From Acanthamoeba sp. SK_2022b (lineage: Eukaryota > Discosea > Longamoebia > Acanthamoebidae): a stretch of 64,000 nt of DNA. The notes beneath the pieces are model-generated. The model had not been told where the DNA came from, searched no databases, and saw nothing but the letters and a program-made list of their open reading frames with translations. The stretch lies in NCBI GenBank assembly GCA_027943245.1, contig JANDJZ010000050.1, positions 62,001 through 126,000 on the forward strand, read 5' to 3'. This document shows positions 12,374-23,200 of the stretch, piece after piece; the stretch's first letter is position 1, and each line of letters begins with the position of its first letter. The position numbers were made by a program, and so were the translations under genes.

Positions 12374-14184
12374 ACATGGGTTGCACGTAGTTGGAAGGGA
12401 AGAAGCCGGTCTGACCACGCAGCTCGCCCTCCCACCAGCCCGATGGCGTCTTGTTGAGCACGGTGATCACATCTCCCGCCTTGATGGCGATGCCGTTGGG
12501 CACCTCGGCCGGTTCAAAGTCGTACAAAGCGCGGCACCGCTCGATGGGCTTGGGTCCTGCTGCCAACAGATCGGGATGGTGAGCGCCACAATGAAACTTT
12601 TCTCTCTTCTAGTCCAGGCCGAGTCTGTACCTGAGTTGGTGCGCGGCCGCATGGGCAAAGAGGGCTGCTCGCCTGCGCCTCGGGGCGAGGACAGGGGTAC
12701 CGGGTGCTGCTGGTGCTGACCACTCCCGACCGGCATCAAGTGCGGCAGAGCGCCGGGAGCCGGCCGCATGCCAGGAGCCGACGCGTGTCCCTGAGGCTGG
12801 AGCGCGCGCGAGGGCATTGCGGGCGGTGCCATGCCGTGCTGCTGTGGCGGGTAGGAGTGCATCTGCTGAGGAGGCTGCTGCTGGTAGTGCTGTGGTTGGT
12901 AGGCTTGCTGTTGTCCCATCATCATAGCTATTGGGAATAGGCAAGGCGAAAGAAGGTTCGTCAGTCAGAGTTTTCTGGGATGGTTGTGGGAAGGGGCCGT
13001 ACAGGGCGGCCTCTGCGGCATGGGTGCGGTGTTCATCTGCGAGACCGACGGTCCGGTGACGAGATGGGTCTGTGCACCAAGGAATGCCCTTGTGAGCTCC
13101 AGGCCAGGCGCGCTTGAATGAGGATGGACAGACGCACCTCGGATTCGTGGGAGAAGGAGCTCTTGCGAGATGTGGGGCGAGCAGAGGCCGAGAGCATGTC
13201 GAGCTCCTTCTCCGTCGCGTGGAAGATCTCCATGCACTTGCGGTGGTAGTCGACCTGCCGCCGAGAGCATTAGCTTCTCCGCCCTGTGCGCCTAAACGCG
13301 AGGATTTACTTGGTCGTACCATTGCACGCGCGTAGGCCTTCAAGTGTTCGAGGTGCTCGTGGTCGTAGTCCTGGCTGTGCTGCAGCTTCTCGTAGTAGGC
13401 ATCCCGAGCCTCCTCATACCTGATCTTGACGCGGTTCATCTTGTCCTCGTTGTCGGGCGTGTTCTTGGATTGGTACACTCTCTTGGCCGTGTCGTACTCG
13501 AGCCGGTTGCTCTCGTATCTACGAAGAGACACGGTACACGGGTCCTGGTGAGCTCATTGAAGCGTTTCACGCAAACTCCCAACGGGGGGCTCACCTCTTC
13601 TTGAGGTTTGCGATCTCCTTCAGGTCTCCATCGCGGTAGGCTTTGAGAGGATTGATCGTGTTAATGGCGATGTGGTTCTCCTATAACAGTTGACGCGAGA
13701 CGCCCCCAAAGGAGATTAGCGACTCAACGTTTCCAAGGCAGCAACCTTGGAGGCAAGCTGTCGTACCAGCTCAGCGTGTTCGTGGCCGAGTTCCTTCATT
13801 GTCTGACCGAGGCAGGCCACACCCTTGCCGAACTCAGACTGTACGGCGAGTGTACAGTTAAAATGTGTTGCTTGGGGCTGGTGAGGCTGGTAATCAGCCG
13901 GCTACGTACAGTGTTCCTGTCCACCTCCTGCATCTTCTCGCCTGTCTTCACGAGCTTCTTGGCTCTGTTCTTCGGCCCCGCCTTAGGCGCCAGACATTTG
14001 ACCAGCTTGTCCGTTGCATCTCTACACGCGCAATGATTAGCAGCTCTTCATGAGCCTGTATACCACTTACTGAGGGATACCTAGTCGTATCAACGAGTCG
14101 TTCTTGCTGAACGAAGTCTTCGTCCTCTTCAGTCTTCTTGTAGATTCTCACACCCTCTCCGATCCTTTGGCTGAACTTCTTCAT
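12372..14184 (-). CDS. BAR-SH3 protein (amphiphysin/Rvs167/endophilin-like)
   Basis: This protein probably bends membranes during endocytosis and links them to actin regulators. Exon 1 (14184-14081) starts MKKFSQRIGEGVRIYKKTEE, a typical BAR N-terminus. Exon 2 (14021-13910) reads DATDKLVKC...KLVKTGEKM, and exon 3 (about 13846-13768) reads SEFGKGVACLGQTMKELG. Further helices (YESNRLEYDTAKRVYQSKN near 13500) and VDYHRKCMEIFHATEKELD complete the BAR domain by about 13130. A Gln/Pro-rich linker (about 12925-12620, QQQ and PPQQ tracts) leads to a C-terminal SH3 domain (about 12560-12375) with ALYDFEP, the Trp pair in SGWWEGEL, and FFPSNYV. The stop is at 12372. Splice junctions GTACGTAG and GTAAGT-type donors are clear. 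Domain assignments are firm; the exact orthologue is not. Confidence 0.88.
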
Positions 14185-14569
14185 CTTGTTTGTGTTGGTG
14201 TTGTTGTGCTGTGCGTTTGCTTGGTTGATAGTTTTGAGTGTTGCGTAGGCCTCGGGTATACGATAAAAAGGTTGAAGGGGCTCTCCCTTCCTATGGCATC
14301 ATCTTCATCAGGGGAACTTTCGGGGACAGACCTGCCATCTCCACCTTCGTTGCCGTACCGCTCGCGAGCTGCGGGCGACTTTGAACGGGCAATACTGCCG
14401 AAACTTCAAAGGAATAGAACATTAATAGAACATTAATCCTCTCTTCTCTCGAGAAAAAAGGTCCGGGCACGCAGCGGGTCCAATCCGCAATCATAGGAAA
14501 GGGGTGCCCCTTCGCGGGTGAGATCTGGGCTGGCCGTGCGCGCGAGGGGAACAAGAGCGAGAGGAGAGT
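14185..14569. other. Promoter-containing gap upstream of BAR-SH3 gene
   Basis: 385 bp between the AK6 stop and the BAR-SH3 start, both minus strand. It contains a short tandem pair TAGAACATTAA at about 14414-14436 and no convincing exon. It should include the BAR-SH3 promoter and the AK6 3' UTR. Confidence 0.45.
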
Positions 14570-15231
<662 letters not shown>

Positions 15232-15314
15232 CCTTGCCGCTTTGTTTTTAAATTATGAATTAAACAAGAAAAGAAGCCAGAAAAAAGTTTCCAGGAGCAT
15301 CAGCAGCGTAGTCA
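15232..15314. promoter_or_regulatory. Short bidirectional promoter between AK6 and gene at 15315
   Basis: Only 83 bp separate two divergent ATGs. The stretch is AT-rich compared with its surroundings (TTTTTAAATTATGAATTAA near 15243-15262) and must hold both 5' UTRs and core promoters. Confidence 0.6.
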
Positions 15315-16047
15315 ATGGCCAAGGAGAGCCACAACAAAGACAAGTCGTTCGTGGGACTGGACAAAATAAGGAGGCAGCACGCCCAGCAGGTGACTAAGTT
15401 TCAGGAGTGGGTTGACGGGGGCAGGTGGGGTGACTTCCACCGAAGCCACTTTGACTGGTGGGCCTTCCCCATCGACCTGCCCAGCACTAACTACGGACTC
15501 GCGTATGCCCTTGGCCGCGCCGACGCCGCAGACCTGCTTGCCGATCCCTCCTTCCTTCCTCTCTACCGCAAAGGTCTCCTCTCGCTTGCGCTTTATGTGG
15601 TCTCTACCTTCTGTCCTGATAGTGTGGCGAGCAGGCGTTGAGCTGATAGCCTTGTCATGGGGCTGGGACATCAAGCGGCAGCAGCCTGTCGATGACCCAG
15701 GTAGTGTGAGTCATTAGAGCTCTCTTGCATCGTGGCCGTCTCTGACAATTCTCTTCGGCCAGGCAAGCGGCAGGCGTGGGAGCGGCATGACATCCGACTG
15801 AGGAAGGTTGGTCAGTCACTCCTTCTGTTCGACCAGGCTGACCTACACTCCTCTCTTGACAAGTGCGACCTCTGTGATCAATGGGTGAGGATCGTGTGTT
15901 CCGTTTCTCAACCTTTCCATTAACGCTTCTTGTGGCGTTATCAACAGGTTTGTGGACTACCTCAGCAAGCAGAAGGGCTTCCTCTTCGACACCTCCTCTA
16001 CCCCGGTCAGAGGCGACTGGCCGTTCACGGCAGGCCACGGAGTATGA
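15315..16047 (+). CDS. Uncharacterised soluble protein, divergent from AK6
   Basis: I do not recognise this family. Four exons can be joined cleanly in frame: 15315 to about 15571 (ending LPLYRK, phase 1), about 15633-15700 (GVELIALSWGWDIKRQQPV), about 15763 to about 15895 (KRQAWERHDIRLRKVGQSL...CDQWVRI) and about 15949-16047 (FVDYLSKQKGFLF...FTAGHGV, stop TGA at 16045). The protein is about 180 residues, with no signal peptide or membrane segment. It is rich in aromatic residues near the start (HFDWWAFPIDLPS), which looks like a conserved core and has a bacterial feel, but I cannot name it. It shares a promoter with AK6. Confidence 0.72.
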
Positions 16048-16210
16048 CCCAGTCTACTGAAACATGACTGCTCCCAGGCCTGTCTATTCCTCTTCATCAC
16101 GGCGACGCTGTGAGCTGTTGTCCTCCTTGTACCTGATTTGGAAAACTCCACACCTTTGGTTCAAATTTAAATATTTATATCTCGATTATTTTCTCCTCGA
16201 AAAGGAAGAA

Positions 16211-18022
16211 ATGGCCACGCTGGGGCTGACGGATTTGGATGCTAACGTGCGGGCCTGCGTACTGCTTCACCTCTCGCCTTCGGACTTGGCCAACGTACGT
16301 CCTCCAGCATTGCGCTCGTGCTCCCCCTTTAAACCTTCCTCCGCCCCACCAACAGGTGGCGAGTACGTGCAAAGCACTGGCTGTCGAGTAGACGAGTGAT
16401 GCCATCTGGTGCACGCTCTTCCTTCGCCGCTTCGGGATCGACTTCTGGGGCGAAGCTGTAGGTCGCCATCCCTACAACGTACCCAGCTCTCCTCATTCTT
16501 TAACATCCTGTTGTATTGCGTCTAACCGAGTTGACTCAACCACCAGTCGGTGCCGGTGGAGACCAACATGTGGCTGGACGTCAAGGCCATCGACATCTTT
16601 CCCGCCTTCTCGTCGTGCGTGGCCTCACCGGCCCCTGGCGCAGCCCGTGTTGGGGACGACGACGGCGAAGAGGAAGAAGAGCACCACATCGCGCGTGGGC
16701 TGTGCGACTACGCGGAGCGGCATGCCTCGCGTCCTGGCTATGGTGGCTGGAAGCACGCCTACCGTCGGTCCCGAGCCCCCGCACCCGCACCCGCACCCAA
16801 GCACAGCACAAGCACAGCACACTTACTAATACGAGATGGGCTGCAGAATGGACGAGATGGTTCGCGTGTGGGCGCATTCGGACTCGGCGATGATAGTGGC
16901 CGGTCTGCCCGAGTTCAGTGCCCTCTCTGCCATTGCCAGTGTGATACGGGACGAGCTGTTGACCTCCTCCGACGCGTGGGTCCTCACGGAAGACCTGACC
17001 AGCCCCTATGGTGAGTTCTCGCCCACGTCAACGGGTCAAGGTCGTGGTGGGCGGGCGGGTGATGGTGGGTGGTGTGGGAGGAGGGGGGGGGAGTCGAGCC
17101 TGCCATGACCAAGCGGCACCTGCCACCTGTGCACAATCTGGGGCTGTGTGTCACAGGCGAGTGCCGGGTCATCCGCATGACCAACAAAAGCGTGAGCGGT
17201 TACTTTACCTTAGATGTCATCGAGAGCAAGAACATCTGCGTCATCCGCAAGCCCAGGTGCGCGCCCACCCTACTGCCCACGCTCGAGACCACCCCCTCCT
17301 GCCTCATTGCTTGGTGCTTGTGGCATCGATGCAGGAACTGGTACCGGAATGCGACGGTTGCGTTCCGCGACCTGACTCTCCTCGGCTCCCCGGAACTCGT
17401 GTACGTGGTGGATGCGCAGAAGATGGAGCAGAGCGAAGCCCATCAGGACCGCGTACGTGGGCGCCGCACTTGGGGAAAAGCGTGCTAGGTGCACATGCAT
17501 GTGTGAAAGTGACAGTTGAGCGCATTGGAGACGTCCCGACGATAGGCCTATCGGGAGCTGCACGGCGTGCTGGGTGAAGGCAAGGGCCAGTTTCAGCCCC
17601 TCCTGCCGGTACTGATGTGCCTCCTCAACGGTACAACCGAGAAGGAGCTGGCCATCATGGAGCGCTTGCGGGTAGGCAACTCACCCCGTCTCTGATGGCT
17701 ACGACCCTGATGGCATGGTGTGTGACCACATCTCATCATCATCGCACAGATTCCTCGCTTGACGCGCCCACACCACCGCTGCCCCTTCTACGGCGGACTC
17801 ATCCTCTTTGCCGTGCTCTCATTCGCTCAGCTTGAGGAACACAACGAGCTCTTCGACGACAACCCTGTCAACTGGGAGGCCATAGTCCATCGGCAGAGCC
17901 TGCTGGGCAAAGGCCTCACTTGGCTCGCACGCCGCGAGGACTGCGATTTGCTCGTCTGCGCACTCAGTGGCGCTAAGTGCGTGGAAAAATTGCCCAGTAT
18001 TTTCCAAAAATATTCTTTCTAA
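16211..18022 (+). CDS. F-box-like protein with an in-frame TAG in the F-box region
   Basis: The ATG at 16211 starts MATLGLTDLDANVRACVLLH followed by LSPSDLAN, the start of an F-box. The first intron begins with GTACGT at 16295. With the acceptor at 16355 the next exon reads VASTCKALAVE then TAG (16389-16391), then TSDAIWCTLFLRRFGIDFW in the same frame, which is the rest of a normal F-box. With TAG itself as acceptor the frame stays open but 11 F-box residues and the stop are removed. Later exons are clean: SVPVETNMWLDVKAIDIFP (16548), RMDEMVRVWAHSD (about 16851), ECRVIRMTNKSVSGYFTL (17158), NWYRNATVAFRDL (17336), AYRELHGVLGEG (17550), and a last exon ending FQKYSF (stop at 18020-18022). F-box proteins recruit substrates to SCF ubiquitin ligases; the C-terminal region is not recognised. 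The gene is either alternatively spliced, broken, or carries a sequence error. Confidence 0.65.
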
Positions 18023-18075
18023 AAGATTCCGCACCAACGTCCTGGACAAAGGGGTGGGGGGAGGTTTTCAACGGG

Positions 18076-18841
18076 CTACACAAAGACGCCGAGCCGAAGT
18101 TCGGCCGATAGGCTCTGGCCGTGGAGGGATCCCAGCTTCGCGTAGAGACCTCCCACCTTCTGCGCCCACACCGTCGAGTACCGATGCACCACCCATCGGC
18201 ACTTCTGCAACACCGCACCGCACCGCAAGTAAGATTGGGAATGCAAGCATGACAGGAAGTAAGTGGAGAGAGGAGGTCAACCGTGTTGGAAAGCATGACG
18301 TTGCCGTCGGCGTCGATGAACAGCCACTTGCGATTGCCTCCTGCGGGCGGAGGATCGTGGAGCTCGAGCGTGTATGATTCGCCGAGGACTGCCGTAACCA
18401 GGGAGAAAGCACGTTGGTGTCACGCACGCACGCATAGCGCTAAAAAGAAGGGAGGAGATGTGGCGCACTGCTGTTGGCGTGCAGGCGCTTCTTCCAGGTC
18501 TGCGTATGAGCGGCGCTGTTGGCCACCAGTCCGCTCGCCGGATCGAAGCGGAGGTAGTTGCCGTCCATCGACTTGATGGACACAATGACCTCGTTCGCGG
18601 ATCGCTTCGCGGCCTCCGCCCCAGCCTCGCCCTCGTCCGTGATCAGCCACGTGTTGAACTCCTTTGGCACTCCTGCGCGCGGAGTCAACCCAGCGGCGTC
18701 AAATGCCTTTGCTCTCTCCTCACGCGGGCCGGCAGGGCTGGGTTGTGGTACGTACCAGAGGTCGAGCGAACCTCGCCGCGCAACCCAAAGTAGAGATAGT
18801 CGCCGTTGAGTGAACAGATGTTGAACAAGTTGCTGGCCCTG

Positions 18842-18899
<58 letters not shown>

Positions 18900-18910
18900 T
18901 GGTGGTGGTG

Positions 18911-18945
<35 letters not shown>

Positions 18946-19765
18946 GGAGTGCCGCATGAGCAAATAAGCCAGCACGCGGAGCAGTGAAGAACAGGGGAGA
19001 AGGGAGAGCGAACCTAGTGAGACGCCACCTCTCCTTGTAGGACTTGGGAGACTGCTTGTCGGCAGTGACTAGCCCGTGCTTGGTCGCGCTCACATACTTG
19101 CCCGTCTCTGTGTGTGGCCGCCAAGCCCCGCCCCGATCAGCCCTCAGCGATTCCCGTGCTGCGCTGTTGCGGAGAGGTGCCACGGTACCGCGGCAGCGGA
19201 GAGCGACTTCGTTCCGTTCGATGCCCTCCTCCTTGTCGGGCAGTTTCTCCAGCTCCCAGCTGGACGACTGCTCGCGGTCGACGCGCATCTTACCGTTCTT
19301 GTCGGCGAACAGCCAGTTCTGGTGGTGGTTCTTAAGCAGCAGTCGGCCGTCCTCGCCCCTCTTCACGCACCACAGAGCAAAGTTGCCCGTCGATCCGAGA
19401 TCTGCGCGTGCGCGGGGGGGGGGAGTTCAGTAATGCAATCAAGCTAAAGGGAGGGAGAGAGAGAATGCAAGGCCGGCAAGTCGCACGGATGTCGTCGTCG
19501 TCGCTCAGGTTGCAGCACAGGGTCTTGTCGTTGTAGCTCCATATAAACAGCAAGAGACCGTCCATCTCGTCCGGGTGGATGGCCTCGCCAGCTGCGGAGG
19601 TGGCGACAAGGGATCGCGTAAGGCTAGACGCTCCGCTTGCGCGCGCGTGTGGACGTAGGCGAGGGGGAACAGACCTTTGGTCGAGTTGGGCTTCAACAGG
19701 GTGAGCTTGAGCGTGGAGCCGAGCGACGAGAGCGAGGGCCTGCCCGTTGCGTATGTTCAAGATGT

Positions 19766-19836
<71 letters not shown>

Positions 19837-20157
19837 AGGGGGGAGAGGTGAGATGTTGCCTCCGTGTTGTGTGCACGGGGAGTGATATACGGACCTCTTT
19901 TCTGCCCTGACAATCTTACGGTTCGAAGGCGAGGTCACCACCGGCACAGCTTCGATCGCACTCGCCGACAGCACGTCGCCCACTTCATATCACAAACGGA
20001 CATTGTACGGTGAGTCGAGCCAAATGAGCGTGTGACCAGTATCAGCGCACACGTACCGGTGATGGAGCCTATAAGATTGAGAAGAGACGAGGGCTCCGCT
20101 TCCTTTTTCGTTTTGGCCGTACGCTCCTTTTGCTTCTCATAGGCCGTCTGGACGATG

Positions 20158-20248
<91 letters not shown>

Positions 20249-23200
20249 GAGGAGGAGGAGGAGGGGGAGCGGAATGAAGAGTCTGATACGAGACGTGGCG
20301 ATCGGCTGTACCTTTCGGGCGACCAGCGACGTCTTGTATTCGTGCGCCTCCAGCTTTCGCATGGCTTCCACTTTCATCACCGCCGAGACTGCAACCATGA
20401 CGAGAATGACGGCGATGCACGAAAATCAGCAGCGGTCACCAAGCGGCGACCAACAATGGGGTCGTCCTTCATACCGATCTTGCCGCTGTAGTGAACGTTG
20501 GCGGTGCTCTCGAGCGTGATAGCTTCCTCGATGTCCTGCAGGAAGATCTGTCTGACCACCGTGCTGTAGTCCAACGCGATGTTCATGTACATCTGCCACG
20601 CAGAGCGCCACATCATTTCTATGGCCGCGGAGAGAGAGACAAGTCAGCCCATCTTGCGGGTCAAGAACCAGCGAGTGGAACAAATAAATATATATAAAAA
20701 ATTAAATTAAATATTTATAAAAAAAATAAAAAGAATAAAAACGCACTCCGCCGTTCGGACTGGTGCGACGTAGTCGAAGAAGAGGTGATCATGGAGAGGT
20801 TGCACTGCAGCTGCGCCATCTCGAGCGTGCCATCGATGAGCGTGCTTCGCTCGGCCTTGGTCAACGCCTGGCGTATCTTCAAGATGTTGATCGCCTGGCG
20901 GGGGAGCGAGGGGAACAACATGTGAGCCTGTCGCTCGTGTGACCCCCCAATCCATCTCGCGTAGCTCCGTGCGGGCCTCCTCGTACCTGAGTGTAGTAGT
21001 CCAGCGCGTTCTTGAGCGTTCCGGCGCACACGTCGGGATTGGTCTCCCAGTTCAGGCCCAACCAATGCTCGACCCGGCCAAGGTGCAGCAGCGTGTTGAC
21101 GCTGTCGGGAATACTGCGGATGCATCACGTGGTTGGAATGCCGCCGCTGGCAACTCGGTGGGCGCGACAAACGGTAAGGAGAGAGGGGTGGGGGCAACAC
21201 TCACCAATCCAGAGCAGATCGCAGCTTGCGCTTGGCAAAGAGGAAGAGGCCGGCCACCTTCTTGTTGATGGCGCTCCGCTCTCGCTGGCCCGCCAGCTCC
21301 CGCTCCATTCGCCGGCCGGCAAGCCACAGTCCCACACTGTCGTCCGGGCGAGCGTTCGCGGACACAAACATGGCCGCCAAATCTGTAAGTGCCCGAGAGA
21401 TGGAGGAGGGGCGGATTGTCTGTGTACCCTTCGCTGCTGTACATGATCTGCAATTGTTTTCCCTTCACCTTCAAATCGGCGATGTGCGGGTCCGTGAACT
21501 CGAACGGTACCGCCACTCGAGACACTGGGGAGCCGTTCAAGACGTCTTGTTGTAATAATGAAGAATAAATAAATAAATAAATAATAAGAATAATAACGAC
21601 ACACCATGGTAAGTAATGGTGCTGTGCCAGCTGTGCCAGTCAAGGCTCGAGCAAACACACCAAAAATGCGGGGGTGATCTGTCAACACTACGCCGAGCAT
21701 ATTGCACAGCCTCTTGAAGAAGACGCCCTGGAAGATGTACGGATGTCGTCGATCGCTAATCCAAGTAATGACATACCGACGATGTAGAGAGATCAGTACA
21801 CCAAACTAGATTCTAAAAGAACGAGTTTTAATTTCTATAGAAATTGGAAAAAATCAAAATAATAATTATAAAAAGAATGGCAAAAGAAAGAGGGTTGTAC
21901 CCGTAACGCCATTCCGTGCCATAGAAGGCCATCGACCCGAACTTGGCCTTGATGCAGAGCTTGATGGGCAGGAGGATGTTGGCCCAGTTGGTGTTGTCGG
22001 CGTCGGGGCTGCCCCACGAGTCCTCCTCGACCTCGGCCTTGCCCCGGTTCCTCTTTTCCAGCGACCGGAAGTACTTGTAGATGTAGTACTCGGCGCCGCC
22101 CTCCAGCTCGTAGTCGAACGCCGGGAAGTGGTCGCCGTCGTCGTGCGGGGCCGGCTGCGGGCTCTCCTCCGGCCCGCGAGGCTCGACGTCGCCGGCAAAG
22201 TGGTTGAGGATGATGGGCGGCGGCTTGATGGCCGCCCAGAAGTGGACCGAGTCGATGGAGTGGCTGGCCAGCATGTTGAAGATCTGGAGCAGCAGGTGCC
22301 GGTAGGGCTCCTCCGATGGCACCTTGAGCCTCTTCATCTTCTCTCGCAGCAGCGCCTGGATGATGTTCTTGCACACGCGGGCTGCCATCTGGTGCCAGGT
22401 GGCAGAGCGTTGTCAAACAACGCTTACACGCTCACGTTTGGGGGGGGGGGCTCTGATTACCTCGGTGTACAACAGCGCGCGATACTTCCAGTGGCAGGTG
22501 GTCTTGTGCTCGTACTGGGTCAACAGGCCTCTGAGCACGCCTGACGGCGCCCACGGGCGAGAGAGCGTGAGTCTTGGCCCTCCGCCGGTCGCAGTCATCA
22601 AGGGCGGCCACTTACCCATGTATCGCCGGTTGATCCCGTCCTTGTGCATCCGGTGCAGTATGTTGAGCAGCTGGTCATGCAGCAGCTGTTGACAGGCCAC
22701 GTGAGACCAGTTCGGTCGTGTTGCGCCAATCGCGCGTTGCGCTGCGGGTTGCTCGCCGTACCTCGGTGTTCGCGCCAGACTCGATGGTGTCGTGCGTGAC
22801 GTGATGAGCGGACGCTCCCCATCGCTGGAGCTGGCAAGGCGGACAGAACGTGGTATACTGGTGTGATGACACACAAGCAGAGATGCCACAGAGATGAGAC
22901 ACGTACAGGTTGGTGGGCACGAATACGGGCGAGTGGCGTGAACGTTGAGAGAGGAGGCTCACCAAGACGGGGAACCGATCGCGGTCGATGGAGCAGAGGG
23001 TCTGCAGATACTTGACGAAGCCGGGGATGACGACGTTGTGCAGCCGCTCGGTGGCCTCTTTCACCTCCTGGTTGTGCTCGCGCCACTCGGGGTCCATGGC
23101 CTGCCAACCACTGAACGCATCGCTGCACAGCGGAACTGGATTGGACGCGATAAACTCCGGGCGCAGCAGCTTGTAGAACACTGGCAGTGGTGGCGCAGAA

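Noticed and set aside
14291..14554. Small gene between the AK6 and BAR-SH3 genes
   Set aside because: The open frames are short with no splice signals or recognisable protein; the region is better explained as UTR and promoter.
18843..20265. CRISPR or satellite array
   Set aside because: The repeats are pure dinucleotides without unique spacers and the genome is eukaryotic.
18685..20491. Frames with HTHTHT or CVCVCV repeats
   Set aside because: They are translations of intronic CA/GT microsatellites.
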